64,000 nucleotides of DNA, from assembly GCF_029784165.1 (NCBI RefSeq), contig NC_073695.1:99243485-99307484 (forward strand), given 5' to 3'. A program made the position numbers and the translations under genes. Under the pieces are notes generated by a model. It was given only the letters and a program-made list of their open reading frames with translations, did not search any database and was not told the DNA's origin. The DNA is from Wyeomyia smithii. Lineage: Eukaryota > Arthropoda > Insecta > Diptera > Culicidae. Shown here one piece after another: positions 1 to 12,279 of the stretch. Every line of letters begins with the position of its first letter. Positions within the stretch are counted from its first letter, which is position 1.

Positions 1-126
1 CACTTCATTTGACTCCTACTGAAATAATTTAGGAGCTAATTTTCAGTGCTGCTCAATGGGTTTTGTTTCAAGACTAAAAATAGTTTCTTTCCGGAGATAG
101 CCGCAATATGTCTTGTACATGAACAG

Positions 127-979
127 TAGGGTGGCAATAGAAATCGACTTTTCGAATTTCGTTCAGAAGTAGGGCTCAATAGTTTCGTCTTCGAAAAAAG
201 TTCCAATACAAAACTTCAGCTTAATCTTCGGGAACATGAAAGCATTATTTTGTGACCAATGAAAAAATAAGGACAGGTAGTTCATAAATTTCTGAATACA
301 GTCAGGTTTTTTTTACGCGGAGGATACGTACCTCGTAAAAAAACCGCGTTAATTCGAAAATCCGCGTAAAAAAAACTGCGCTAATTCAAAAATCCGCGTG
401 AGAAAACCGCGTTAATTCAAAAATCCGCTTAGAAAAAACACACGTTATTTTAAAAATCCGCGTAAAGTAGTCCATCAAGAAGGGCTTCAGAAAAAACCCG
501 AGACGCTCTAGAACCAGTATTTGAAATTGTCCTCATTGACGGTCATTTTGGATCTTTCGGTGGGCGGAGGGTATTTTTTGGTCTGATTCTTTTACTAGGT
601 AAACACTTAAACGTTTCTGGTTCCAAACCTACGTTTGTTCGGAAATTCGCGAAAATGTTTTTTGAATTAGCGCGGTATCGCGTAAAAAAAACCGCGTTAA
701 TTCAAAAATCCGCGTAGAAAAAAACCGTGTTAATTCAAGAATCCGTGTAAAAAAAACCTCGTAAAAAATCCGCGTATAAAAAACCGCGTAAAATAAACCT
801 GACTGTATCAAAATAATTCTTATACCAAATGTCTTAAAAATGCATAAACATCGAGATCTGGTGTTATCCAAAAATACAAAATTGAAAAAATCGATCAGTT
901 AAAGTTTCACTTTTCGACTGAACGAACTTCTAAATGCGACGAAGGACAATTTATTTCCATACAAGTCATTACCACCCTA
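127..979. mobile_element. TIR element (outer), TAGGGTGG ends
   Basis: The left end reads TAGGGTGGCAAT and the right end is its inverted counterpart (TAGGGTGGTAAT on the other strand). A subterminal stretch containing GTTCAG and CGAAAA also recurs in inverted form near both ends. No transposase is encoded, so this looks like a non-autonomous DNA transposon with TA-type ends (Tc1/mariner-like, inferred). A second element at 297-807 sits inside it. Confidence 0.5.
297..807. mobile_element. MITE with TACAGTCAGG ends and internal CCGCGT arrays
   Basis: The ends are inverted repeats of about 24 bp: TACAGTCAGGTTTTTTTTAC at 297 and its complement ending at 807. Inside, a short module (AAAACCGCGTTAATTCAAAA followed by ATCCGCGT) is repeated several times near both ends. 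The - strand shows a long open stretch here only because the module repeats; no protein is likely. It is a non-autonomous DNA transposon nested in the 127-979 element. Confidence 0.75.
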
Positions 980-1266
980 ATGATCGGTATCAGTAGTGAA
1001 TGCATGTAGCGATCGTATATGAATACCGGCACAGAAACATGTCTGGACGTGCGTTATATGTCCTAAGAAACACGTCGTTTCTTGGTTCCTTTTCTCTGCT
1101 TTTTTTTCTACCCGCAACGCAACGCAAACTGCTCAAACTGAAGCTCTTTGTTTTCTACGCAATGTGTCACAAAAAGCAGCACAAAGTGTTGTTCCGTTCT
1201 CCCTCCTTTGAAATATTTCTCACTTGGTGATATCTTTCATAGTCATTTCGTTTTCGCGCTTTCTCT

Positions 1267-2121
1267 TTGTGCCTGTTGGTTGTCAAAATGTGTAGGTACC
1301 GTTCTCGTTGTGCCAAGGCACACACTGAGCGCAATGAGTGTGCGAATGACAGCCCTGGTGATCAGTATGAAGACTCAGGAGCATTCATTCTAACGTTCAA
1401 TCTGGGAACCCTCCCTGGTTCCATAGATGCCGGTTTTCATCGTTGTAAAGTACCACCTATGTACTATGTACAGTATGTACCACCTCCATTGCGTTGCATG
1501 AACTGTCTGAAATTTGGCCATAAGAAGGATCAATGCAAAGGAAATCAAGTTTGTGCTAACTGCGTCAGTTTATACCACGATAAGACTGAATGCCAACAAA
1601 AAGCCACGTGTGTTTTTTGCCGGGAAGACCACCACGCCTTATCTAAGAACTGTCCAGTATACATCGATGAACTCGAGATCCAGCGACTAAGAGTAATCGA
1701 AAAGATCACTTATCGTGAAGCAAGACAAAAGAGAAGATCGCAAGCACCAGACCCAAATCCACCTCGGCTGAGAGAGTTGTTCTCTAGTCAACTCAAAATT
1801 CGAAACAATATCCACAACGAGAGACAAGCAGAGAACCCCACTGGAGACCAACGTAAAGAGAGAACCGAACGTAACCTACGCAACTTTAACAGCAGTACTC
1901 GGATGAACACCAGGATATCCAATCTCCAACCCGAAGAGAACTCATCGAATCACGCCAGCGATTCACTAGATGCAACCACAACTACACAGCATAGACATAA
2001 ACAGCAGACAGAAGCTCAATTTCAGAATGACTCACGATACAGTTTGATGAATACAGGTACCACTAACACGACTACCAACATGATTCACGATATAGACGAA
2101 AATACAAATGATCCTAACTGA
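1267..2121 (+). pseudogene. Gag-like ORF1 with three zinc knuckles (5'-truncated)
   Basis: This is the ORF1 (nucleic-acid-binding Gag) of the I-group element. The open frame of 284 codons has three CCHC zinc knuckles: C77-C80-H85-C90, C96-C99-H104-C109 and C115-C118-H123-C129. They follow a short beta-rich stretch (LTFNLGTLPG) typical of these Gag proteins. The C-terminal 150 residues are polar and low in complexity. The first in-frame ATG is at 1288, but the N-terminal 35 residues do not look like the family, so the true 5' part of Gag is probably missing. The protein would package the element RNA. Because the downstream polymerase is broken, I treat the frame as a relic even though it is open. 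Confidence 0.75.
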
Positions 2122-2914
2122 TCCTAAGACTATTCAATTTTCTATAAACTTGATCAGTTTCACATGCGGGCATCAGGAGGTGTAGCCATATGTGTAAAAA
2201 ACGAGTTCCATGCCAAAGAATTGAATCTCAACACAAACTTACAAGCCGTGGCGGTCAAAATGTTTTACCCACTTGAATTTACACTTGTTTCACTATATTT
2301 ACCCCCTGACCAACAAACCCAAAGAACAGACATAGATCATCTTATACAACAATCAAGTGTTCCATTTCTCATAACCACTGACTGCAACGCTCACAATGTT
2401 ATGTGGGGAAGTAAGCAGAACAGTACCCGTGGAAAAATGCTGGAATCAATCATAAACGACTGGAACTTGAACGTCTTTAATAACGGTTCACCCACACATT
2501 TCTGTGTGGGAATTAGTAGCTATTCCGCTATTGATATCTCATTTGGTACTCTATGCCTATCAAACCATTTCTGTTGGACTGTTCACTCTGACTTATGCTC
2601 GAGTGACCATTTTCCAATTATAATCTCACCACTTTCGAAAATACTAAATACTACAAGACGCCCCCGTTAGATAACTTCTCCGGCTAACTGGAACCAATAC
2701 CAGACTAATATAACTCTTAGCTTGAACGAAAAATCTCCAATAGAACCATTAAGCCAACTCGATCATTTTACCTTAAGCATTACGAACGCAGCAAAGCAGT
2801 CAATTCCCCAGACATCGAGCATAGTAAATAAATGCAAATCTCCCTGGTGGTGTAAAACTGCATCAAAGCACGAAATAAGGCATTAAGAGTATTTAACCAA
2901 AAAACTACAAGGTA

Positions 2915-3848
2915 TACAGCCCTAGGGGTTGTATGAAATTGTGAGGTAGGACTAAATGTATATATCATATGCTACGATAAACTGTTCATAAGCAACACTA
3001 CCGTTTATATTTGATGATCGTTATTGTCAAAATAACGATGCATGAATACATGAAAATTTTAAACTAGTAGTAATTGCGAAAATTCTCATAACTATTATCT
3101 TCAAGCATCTATAGTTCTGAAAAGAACCGATTCCATAATCTTCAGTATGAAATTCGTGCTGCAGAACGCTGATGATCGCACCATCGGTAGCATTAATATT
3201 TTGCTTGACCGCGCATAATAAAGTTTGCTCTCCCCTGTGTCCTCCAGTAGCTGTGCCAGAAAAATATTCTGCAGCGTAACTGTTGCTGCCGTATGCAAAA
3301 TAGAGGAAACATGTTCCGCAGTGCCTGGAAGATGACTCGTATGCAGCTCTCGTTTCCCAGTGTCGCGTACCTCTAACAGCTACACTCCACTCGCTATTGT
3401 GTGACAAACTAGACTGAAGCTGAATTTTCTACCCGCAGTCTTTTGTATCGAGTTCAGCGTAGATTTTTGCCATTAGGGCGAGGCCACGCAGCTTAGAGAA
3501 AGACAAATGGAACAAAACACTTTGTTGAGTCAAAATATGTAGGCAGTGGAATTTATTCCGTCCATGTTATTGTTTTCCGTGCTCGGGAAGCAAGCCAATA
3601 GCGAGGGAAAGCTTGACCTTGGAACTTTTCACCTTTTTTGCCATTAAGCAGTAAAGCAACAATGTTAAACTTTATATCAAACAATTGTTACACATTTTAT
3701 CTACCCACTGCCATATAAATGACTAAGGTGCATTAAGTCGTTCGCTTGCTATAATCGTTGGAAATCTGACGCAACATTTGCCAGTTTCATTTTCAATTTC
3801 ACAAAATGTAATCTAGTATAGAAAACAAAGACGTAGTCCTACGTCAAA
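2915..3848. mobile_element. Insertion splitting the I-group ORF2, probable TIR element
   Basis: The polymerase reading breaks off near 2910 and resumes at 3849, so about 0.93 kb is foreign. Near its ends lie inverted motifs: TGAGGTAGGACTA at 2942 and GTAGTCCTACGTCA at 3833. The exact borders and target duplication are unclear. An open - strand stretch at 3027-3407 includes FLYFAYGSN but shows no other family match, and I do not call it a gene. A TATATAA-like string near 3712 is not tied to any gene. Confidence 0.5.
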
Positions 3849-5167
3849 ATGGACACTGAATCTGAAACAAAATATAAAATTGCAAAAGCCCGACGACTTA
3901 TTAGGCAACACCAACGAGAGTCCTGGCAGAAGTATACAACATCAATCGGTAATTTAACACGAATAAAAGAAGTTTGGTCTAAAGTACAAAAGATATCAGG
4001 AAAAACCAATTTTCAAGGAATAACCTGTCTCAAAAGCAATTCTAAATTGATGCACTCACCAGATGCAATTGCTGAAGAATTGGGCAGAACGTTTTCGTTA
4101 TCAGCTAGTTCCTCGGTCTATTCCCCACAATTCATTGAATACAAAAATCATACACAAAATACTGAAATAATTTTGTTTGAAGAAATTATTCAAAGTGATT
4201 TGAATGCTAATTTTTCAATGCAAGAGTTACAAATCGCCTTGAAAAGCTGCAAGGGCTCCTCCACTGGCCCAGATAATATACACTACGATATGGTCAAAAA
4301 TTTACCAATAAATGCACACCACTATCTTCTGCAGGTATTTAATAATATCTGGAATCAGCGTTTGTTTCCGGCACAGTGAAAAGAATCAATTGTAACAGCA
4401 ATTAAAAAACCTAACAAAACCCCGTTGAATCCCGCAAACTATCGTCCAATATCATTAACCTGTTGCATTTGAAAAATCCTCGAAAAAATGATAAATCGTA
4501 GACTAGTGTGGTACCTTGAATCCAATAATTTACTAGATAACACACAATCGGGTTTCAAAAAGTAAAGAAGTACAATATACAACCTAGCTGTACTAGAAAA
4601 TGATATCCAAGAAGCTTTTCATAAAAGAGAACACTTGGTGTGTATCTTTTTCGATATTGAAAAGGCTTATGACACTGCCTGGAGATTTAATATAATGAAA
4701 ACACTTTCCTCTTACGGAGTTAGAGGTAACATGCTGTGGTTCATTCATAACTTTCTCCAAGATAGAAGTTTCCGTGTAGCAATTGGAAATACGTTCTCAC
4801 CAAAATTTACACAAGAAAATAAGGTCCCACAAGGTTCAGTGCTCAGTGTGACATTATTCCTAGTGGCAATGAACACTTTAAAAAACTGTTTTCCGCAAGG
4901 TGTTAGGAAATACAAGTTTGCGGACGATGTAGCAGTTTATACGTCCGGATCAAGCCTAACAAAAATACCACAGCGTTTGCAGACCACCTCAAATAACTTA
5001 GAAAAGTGGAGTGAAACTACAGGATTTCGTTTTTCCGTCAGCAAAACAAAAATTGTTCATTTCTGTCGTAAAACAAGCTGCAATACTAACCCTCATTTAA
5101 CTCTCTACGAACAGGAAATTGAAGTAGTAAATACCCATAGATTTTTGGGAATGTTCTTTGATAGAAG

Positions 5168-5382
5168 TAGATTTATCGGCTTAATCAGTCCGTGTATAGA
5201 AGCAAAAACGATTTTTTATTTCTTAATCCGACAGTTTCGGTGACTTTATTTCACCTTTTTCAAGGAAATAAAGTCACCGAAACTGTCGGATTAAGAAACA
5301 AAAAACCGTTTTTGCTTCTATACACGAACTGATTAAGCCGATAAATCATCAAAATTAACCGCTACAGTCGACAAACAAACAA
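5168..5382. mobile_element. 215-bp hairpin (foldback) insertion with 12-bp target duplication
   Basis: The target string CTTTGATAGAAG occurs at 5156-5167 and again at 5383-5394, and removing the insert restores the RT reading. The insert is almost wholly an inverted repeat: arms 5170-5252 and 5265-5347 pair with only a few mismatches around a 12-nt loop. A short asymmetric tail (5348-5382) ends in ACAAACAAACAA just before the second duplication. No coding capacity. A 12-bp duplication and an A-rich tail are unlike most hairpin DNA transposons and hint at RNA-mediated insertion (inference). Confidence 0.8.
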
Positions 5383-6925
5383 CTTTGATAGAAGGTTAAA
5401 CTGGGATCGACACCTGAAACACGTTAAAACTAAAGCTCTGGGAGCCATGAAAATAATCCGCACTTTATCAAATACAAGCTGGAGGTCAAAGAGGAAAATA
5501 CTTCTTACCTTACATAACACACTAGTTTTGTCAAGGCTAGAATATGGAAACATTGTATGCAACTCGGCGTCAAATACACGGTTGAAACAACTAAACTCAG
5601 TTCACCACTTGGGTATAAGATTAGCAACAGGTGCATTTTGTACAAGTCCGACCGTTAGTTTACTTTGTGATGAATTTATCTTTCAGAAGAGATCTTCACA
5701 CACTAGCATACGGAATAATATCAATGGCATTACCAAATCATGTGTTATTCAATAAACTATCCAATCGTCATAATTCATCCTCATCAAAAAATTCCAAATC
5801 TATAGAACAGCGATTCAAAATGTTATGCTCCACATACAATTCAGAAATTAAAGATGTTTACTACCGTGGGTTCCACCTAAACCCCCCGTGGAATGTTGGA
5901 GAACTGAAAGTAGATTTTTCTATGAGCAAGGCTTCAAAATCAAATACATCTTCTGGAATCTACCAGAAAGAGTTCCTGGAACGAATCTCTAAATATGATG
6001 GGTTTTATCTTATCTATACAGATGGTTCAAGGCTTGCTAGTAACGTTGGTTATGCTGTATTTAGTACACTTTATCAAACGCAAATGCGTTTACCCAATCA
6101 AACATCAATTTACTCAGCGGAACTTATTGCATTAAAAATCGCTATAGAATATGCCATCAAAGACGATTTACATAATAAATTCTTAATTATTTCGGATTCG
6201 AAAAGCTCACTGGAAGCTATACAAGATCCTTTTTCGGAAAATCCATTGATACAAGAAACACATAAACTTTTGCAACATACTATACAGACACTCAAAACTA
6301 TCAGATTTCTATGGATTCCAAGCCACAAAGGAATACCAGGAAACGAAATTGTCGATGAACTAACAAAGGAAGCTACCGCCCTTCCCTTAAAACATACAAC
6401 CACAACACACAGTGATCAAATAACAGCATGTAAACGAACTGTAATGAATAAATGGCAACGTCTCTGGGAAAATGTTGAAAACAATAAATTAGATCGATCA
6501 AATCTACTGTGTCGCATTGGAACACCTCCTATTACTTGCAAAGAAAAGAATCAGTTGTGATTACCAGACTCAGGATTGGGCATACAAAAATGACCCACGA
6601 GTATGTTTTTAAGCGTGAAGAGCCCCCTCAGTGCTTAACTTGCCACTAAGCGTCGAGCATATAATTATGCACTGTCCAGAATATGAAATTTTGCGAGCCA
6701 AACATAAAATCGATAGCCAAAGTTTGAGTGATAATCTTGATAGAGTAAACAATTTATTAAAATTTCTTAAAGAATCTAACCTTTATAAAGAAATTTGATA
6801 TTATACTTAGATAGATTTAAGTTACTTTTCTCATGTATCATAAAATTTATTGTAAAATTTATATTTGATTAAGATGCAAATAGCCGTTAATGTGCTCGGC
6901 ATCATAAATAAATTATCAATTAATT

Positions 6926-9900
6926 AAAACGAACTTGTTTTCCAGACCATCTATTGAAGAATTTTCGAGGTGCTTGAGGTTATCAGGTCAGGCACATCCA
7001 TAAGTAAATTTGCTGTGAACTTCTCATTTTTGCATTCGATCTATGCTGCCAGGAACAGGTTTAAAATACTGTCATTTCCAATAAATTTTCAATGGCTGAC
7101 ACTTGTATATATTCTGTTTTCTAAACATTTTTTTTGGCTTCAGACTGCCTGTTGAACTGAATTAAAAACAATGATCCGGTCATACGAAAGATTCGATTAT
7201 CCTTTATAAAACTATATACTGGTTTATTCTGATTATCGAACTATTCATCAATTGTTATAGTGATAATTATACTGAGTAATCAAATTCCTCATAGTATCGT
7301 TTTTCCAAATTTTCTAAACTTGCAAGCAGAGGGTACACAAGTAGTTGGTTTGTTTTTTAATAGTCATCTCTAAATATTAATTAGTTATATTGCGATAACA
7401 GCAAATGGGAACATGCAAACGAAAACAAATAACTGAATTCGCCAGTTGATCATTGTTTGTAGAAACTTTCTCCACAATCAGTATAACTTACCAAATAATT
7501 ATAAGTAACGTATAAAATATGAAGATTTATTTCAGGGACCATGCCATGCAAAATTTTCTTATTTCGGTTACGAATGAAAGTTTGTTATAAAAACAATAAA
7601 ATAAATGAAAAAACTCCGTGTGTACTCAAAATTACAATAAAGTTTCAAAGAAATAACATTTGTCGCAAATGGCTCGGTTATCGACCTGTGCCCGAGCCAA
7701 TGTGATGTAAAACCAAACAACACGTTTTTTTTCCCATTCAACACCTCTTCGGTAGCGGCTTTGCATCATCCCACGATTGAGTAAGCACGATGATTGTGCT
7801 TTAATTTGAAATTTACACATTTTTGTTTTTATCTGGCCTTTCTTTACAAGTCGCTGGCTTCGCAAAACCATACGAGCGCGCGTGCGCGTGGAATTTAATT
7901 CATTTTCAAAGCTGGACGCGCCTCTAACGGTGAAAAACCGGGCGGAGCGGATGAGCACAGCGAGATTTGAGGTAAAAACGACGAAAAATACTTTGTCTAC
8001 CTTAAGCTTCGCCGGCCGCTACCGGAGCGGATTTTGCACCGGTTTTTGTTTTCCCTTTTCAGCTGCGGCGTGGCGTTAATCAGCCGTTAAGTGTTATTCA
8101 ATCGAAGCTGATAAACTTATTTTCACTCGCCCTCCCGGGCAGCGTGCGATGCGTAAAGCGAAGGGATTCCTAATACGTCTCGTGCACGTTACACATGGTG
8201 TGCTGGCGTTTCGTCTCGCTCCGTAGTTCTTGTCACGAGATTTTGGCTTTAATTTATCCGCCAGCGGAGGTGTGAAAAATTTATTTAGATTTGATTGACT
8301 TGCTGCAGGGCAAACATGTACGCTTACTTTCGTTTCCGTGTCTGTCGTCGGTGAAAAGATGCCCTTTTTCGGGAAACCAACACGCAATCGGAACATATTC
8401 GAGCTCGTCATAGACCACGACTCTCACGATTGATTGCGCGTTGGTTGATCGATGGAAGGTGTTTGATTTGGTGTACACATTTTGATATCTATGGCCAACC
8501 CATTTGCATGTTCCGACACCTGCAGGACGAGTGGTACAATTGTGTGTCACTCCAAATGAAATTAAGTTCACTTTCACCGCGGGCGGACAGACTAATCGAT
8601 TTTCGAATATCAACAATGTTTTTGATTATCACTAACTCACTCCATTGTAACATTATATTTAGTTTGGATAGCTCTTTTATGAAATTTGTAAAGAATGATC
8701 AATCAGAGAATAAATTATTTATAAGCAGTGTTTTCCTAACTACAAATAATATTAAAAAGACACTTCATTCTGAAAATGAAAACTATGAAAATGAAAAAAG
8801 TAGCACAACGATTATTATTTTTCGCACGCGACTGCAGTTGATTCCATTCAAATAAACATTATACCTAATGTAACCCACTTCCCAATCATTCTCATAATGC
8901 GAAGGTCGCAACATTAGCTTCTGCAGTGTGAGGTTGAAATTGGTTCACCGTTTTAACTACAGTGGGTGATTAAACCCATAGACACTGCAGTGGGGTAGCA
9001 TAGTTGAATTGAAAATTATGGACCACACGCCGCGCCGTGCTCGGGGTACTTTTCCGGCGTCGCGCGGATATCGTGAGTTTGGGATCATTTTTCTTCGGTG
9101 GCAGTTGGCCTGATCCGTTGTTATATTGCTAATGAAAGATGCTGCTGATACGGGATAATCATGCCCAGCTTCGGAGGACTGCAGCACAGCCAGGTGCACA
9201 ATAATCCCCCCCTCTTCTACCCCCACACACTTATTGTGGCGATGTCCGTTCCAGCAGCACTGGGATTCCTATGATGTACCAGTGCTGCATGATTAGGGTG
9301 TAAACAAATAGACGATTACATGATCGGTTCTTCATCTGGCACGAGGGTCTCAAGTGGATGAGCGATTCTATTGGGACTTAGCAGTGGGCGGCACAGCTAG
9401 TTGAGGCTCGAGCAGGCGCATAATATTAGCTAGTCATGCTCACGGTAGGAGAGCTATTAACCAGTAGACTCATGATGGGTAAACATTACTCGAGTGGGTT
9501 GTTGGAAAGCGATGTGGGCATCGTTATAATTTGATTGTTAGGAACGATTATTAGAGTTGGTTTATGTGCAACGGTCCAACGGCTTAGATTCGACGTGAAT
9601 TAAAACAGATAAGGAGACTTTTGCGAACGCAGGATGCCTCCGTACTATGAATTTGTAGTACAAGCTATTGTTTTGAAAAAGTGTTATTCTACTATGCTAT
9701 GATTACGTTTCAAATTTTAGAGTAGACTTTTTCGCTGTTAAGAGTCACAAAATTAAAATCGTTCTCTACAGTATTTTTTTAAATGTTTCCATAATTTAAA
9801 CTCACCAATGCCACTTCTAGTAATCGGGTGTCTGAAATAGAAACAAAAGAAGAAAACGTTATTTACATTATTCATGATTCATGATTCTTGTTTAATCATA

Positions 9901-10304
9901 CGACTCAACCTTAGTTTTAACAACTGCAAAACTACGTAAACTTGTAAGGTTTTGTGTTATTCGATCGTTTTTATTTTGTATAAGAGGCAATACATACGTC
10001 TCATCCCAACGGACCATTAGGTTGTATAACGACTGATTAAGCTTTAGTTCATCCAAAACCCGCCTAATAGCAGCCTAACAAGCTTCAAATCAACAAACTT
10101 GTTTGTTGGGATATCTCTTTACCTTAGGTTCATTTAGTTATACAAAGAAGCAATTGTCCTTGCAGTTGTAGCATCAAGACTTTACTTTGCTTTTCATCAT
10201 ATTACATCTCATTTTGGTAAACTTGATTCATACTCTTCTGAACTCGATTTTTATTAAACATTATCTGGTTTTTCTTACTTCACCTTCATTTGAAATTTCT
10301 ATTT
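6926..10304. other. Low-copy region without a recognisable gene
   Basis: No protein family is recognisable on either strand. The part at 7850-8600 is richer in G+C and CpG than its surroundings, which could mark regulatory or first-exon DNA. Splice-like signals at 7972-8062 (+) and 9806-9831 (-) are described under findings. A perfect 10-bp stem with a 15-nt loop lies at 9254-9288. A short string near 10167-10195 resembles the 3' end of the SINE at 24555. Confidence 0.5.
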
Positions 10305-10901
10305 TACAGTCATCCCAGTATTATGGACCAGCTAAGTATAATTATGATTTTAATTTAACGATTAAGAATAAAAAAAAAAAAGGTTTTACCTTCGAATTTT
10401 CACTTATTTGTGGTAAAAATATTAAAGTTGAATTTATATTTCCGTTCTTACACAACTCATTAAATCGAATTTACATTGAATTTACAACTTGATATGCCGA
10501 TCCAATTCCCACTATTATAGGCCACTTTTTGACTCTCCCAGTATTACGGGCGGATGCTCCCAGTATCAAGGGCCAGACTTGCATTTTTTCATTTGAAAGA
10601 CATAGACATTACTTTTCAGAATGATTCCGATAGAGGGGTTAATGTCCTATCATAAAGACATAGATTCAATTTCGATAATACACTATTGTAATATTTTGGT
10701 ATTCATTTTGTTCAATAAAACATTGTTTTCCACAAGTTATGCTCATTAGTGAAGGGGTTTCGCACAGAAGGCATGCAAAGAAACGCTGTTCTCGATCACT
10801 AAACTTTAATTTAACTATTAAAAGTTATTGACATAAAGTAGAGTAGTAAAGTAGAGACTGACCCACAGTACTGCTTGGCCCATAATACTGGGATGACTGT
10901 A
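10305..10901. mobile_element. MITE with TACAGTCATCCCAGTATT ends
   Basis: The left end TACAGTCATCCCAGTATTAT and the right end (ending ACTGTA at 10901) are inverted repeats of about 26 bp with one or two mismatches, and TA forms both outer edges. Echoes of the end sequence (CTCCCAGTATTACGGG and CTCCCAGTATCAAGGG) occur inside at about 10535-10572. No transposase, so this is a non-autonomous TA-inserting (Tc1/mariner-type, inferred) element. Confidence 0.8.
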
Positions 10902-12279
10902 GTTCATCCTGTTCACCGGATAAAATTGTTACTGAACTACTTACTAATAGTTCAGGTAAAAGTAACTCTCTGTCTGTGCTATGGGATGAAAAGTCTGTGA
11001 TCTGATACAGAGATGGCGTTGCAAATAAAAAAATCTTTGTTTGATTGGATTGTCCGATCGTACCAACCTCAATTAGATCGCTGTCAAAATTTCATGAGAT
11101 GTTAATAACTCGTTCCCAAGTTATCACTTTACTACTTCTGTTATTTTGATAATCATGGGAAAAGTGAATTTCGTGTTTTGCCTTAGCAGTGCTTCCTAAT
11201 GCGTCAAATACTGTTTAAGCGAAGTGATAGCTTGATAAGGGTCACAAAACATTTGCTTTTGTTAGTTCAATTGTAAAGTATTGGTTTGCTCAATTTCATC
11301 GTAACCATACCTTTACAGCCTATGCACAATGCTCCAGAAGGTCGCAGTTTTGGAAAATATCCAAGAAAGCGAGCTAGTTTGAAACCATATTCCATGAATG
11401 TTACTCGATCAGAAAGACAAAATCAAAATGTAACAGAAGCTATTAGTTTGTTATGAGAGTATCCTTAAAAGTTTTTTTTTTTAATTTGATCCCGTTAGGT
11501 GTTAAAACAGAAGAAATTGTAACAATAATGGTTCTACTAGTATCAAACCCATATCAAATTTTGTTACTAACGTATCAGCTTTTTAACAAAATAAGTATGC
11601 TAGAACAGTATGATAACAATCATTGTTAGAAACAACAGCTTTTGATAGAGACGAAAATTTATGAGCCTTGTTTCAGAGCAACTCCATTTCAGGATTTGTA
11701 ATTATCACCCATTCATTTAATTTTGTTATCAAAAGCATAAGGAAGAATACAAAATCATCATATTAAATCATATCATATCATGTTATCTCCTGTTGTATCT
11801 CCGAATTTTTTCTGTACAATGCACCAAATTTATATACTCTGCTATCTGCCTCTAGCGACACGTACAGAATTCCCTTATCCCCGGCGGTACAGCTTAGTAT
11901 GCGGCATCTTCTGATATTTGCTCCTATACAAAAGAAGAAGAAGACAATTCAAACGGCAATTTGATTGTCTTTAAGGTCGCAACACGAAACCTACGCGTTA
12001 GTCCTACACGCCTCACTGTGCGTCGACGGCGGCAATATTATTTCTACACTAGTTGAACGTTCCCGGCGATGCTCGGGATCAAAGGTTTCAAAAATAGTTT
12101 TTTTTTATATTTCATTGCTGCATTAGCTCAACTCACTTCAGAAATATAATTCACATCTTATACGTCCATCATCACTAAGTACTTCAATATTCTGAGAACC
12201 CACAGAACGTAAATACCCATATTGGATTGTTTTTTGTGATTTTGGGCTGATTTACAGAAATTGGAAGTTACAATTTTGG
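10902..12279. other. Unassigned intergenic DNA
   Basis: No coding region, RNA gene or clear repeat boundary was recognised on either strand. It is AT-rich with short homopolymers. Confidence 0.5.

Larger units (their letters stand above)
2164..6780 (+). pseudogene. ORF2 polyprotein relic: endonuclease, RT, RNase H
   Basis: The pieces lie in order. Endonuclease (2164-2670) shows TDCNAH near the middle and SSDHFPI at its end. A linker (2690-2910) is followed, after an insertion, by the RT N-terminal part (3849-4379). The RT palm (4635-5243) has FFDIEKAYDTAW, VPQGSVLSVTLF and FADDVAV. The thumb (5447-5755) resumes after the hairpin insert. RNase H (5950-6400) has YTDGSR, SAELIA, SDSKSS and GNEIVDELTKEA. 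A C-terminal HC-type zinc motif near 6650-6680 is interrupted by stops. Frames change repeatedly (for example stops at 4378 and near 4470), so no intact polyprotein could be made. In life this protein nicks the target and reverse-transcribes the RNA in place. Confidence 0.85.
1267..6925 (+). mobile_element. Decayed I-group non-LTR retrotransposon
   Basis: The parts run in the usual order: zinc-knuckle gag, apurinic-type endonuclease, reverse transcriptase, RNase H, then a short 3' region ending in A-rich TAAATAAATT-type sequence near 6905-6925. The RT phrase FFDIEKAYDTAWR, the VPQGSVLSVTLF motif and an RNase H domain suggest the I clade or a close relative. The 5' end is uncertain (gag-like sequence starts about 1375), so it is probably 5'-truncated. 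Two insertions (about 2915-3848 and 5168-5382) and several frameshifts and stops show that it is inactive. Confidence 0.85.

Noticed and set aside
297..475. Regular short repeats that might suggest a CRISPR-like array
   Set aside because: The units are variable, palindromic modules inside a TIR-bounded MITE in a eukaryotic genome; there are no unique spacers.
1000..1393. Short + strand frames before the gag relic
   Set aside because: No family match, overlapping frames, and ordinary composition.
3700..3760. TATA-like promoter at about 3712
   Set aside because: It lies inside the insertion in the I-group element, with no coding sequence or RNA gene downstream.
10187..10492. 101-codon + strand frame
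   Set aside because: It runs through the left TIR of a MITE and an A-run; no family match.
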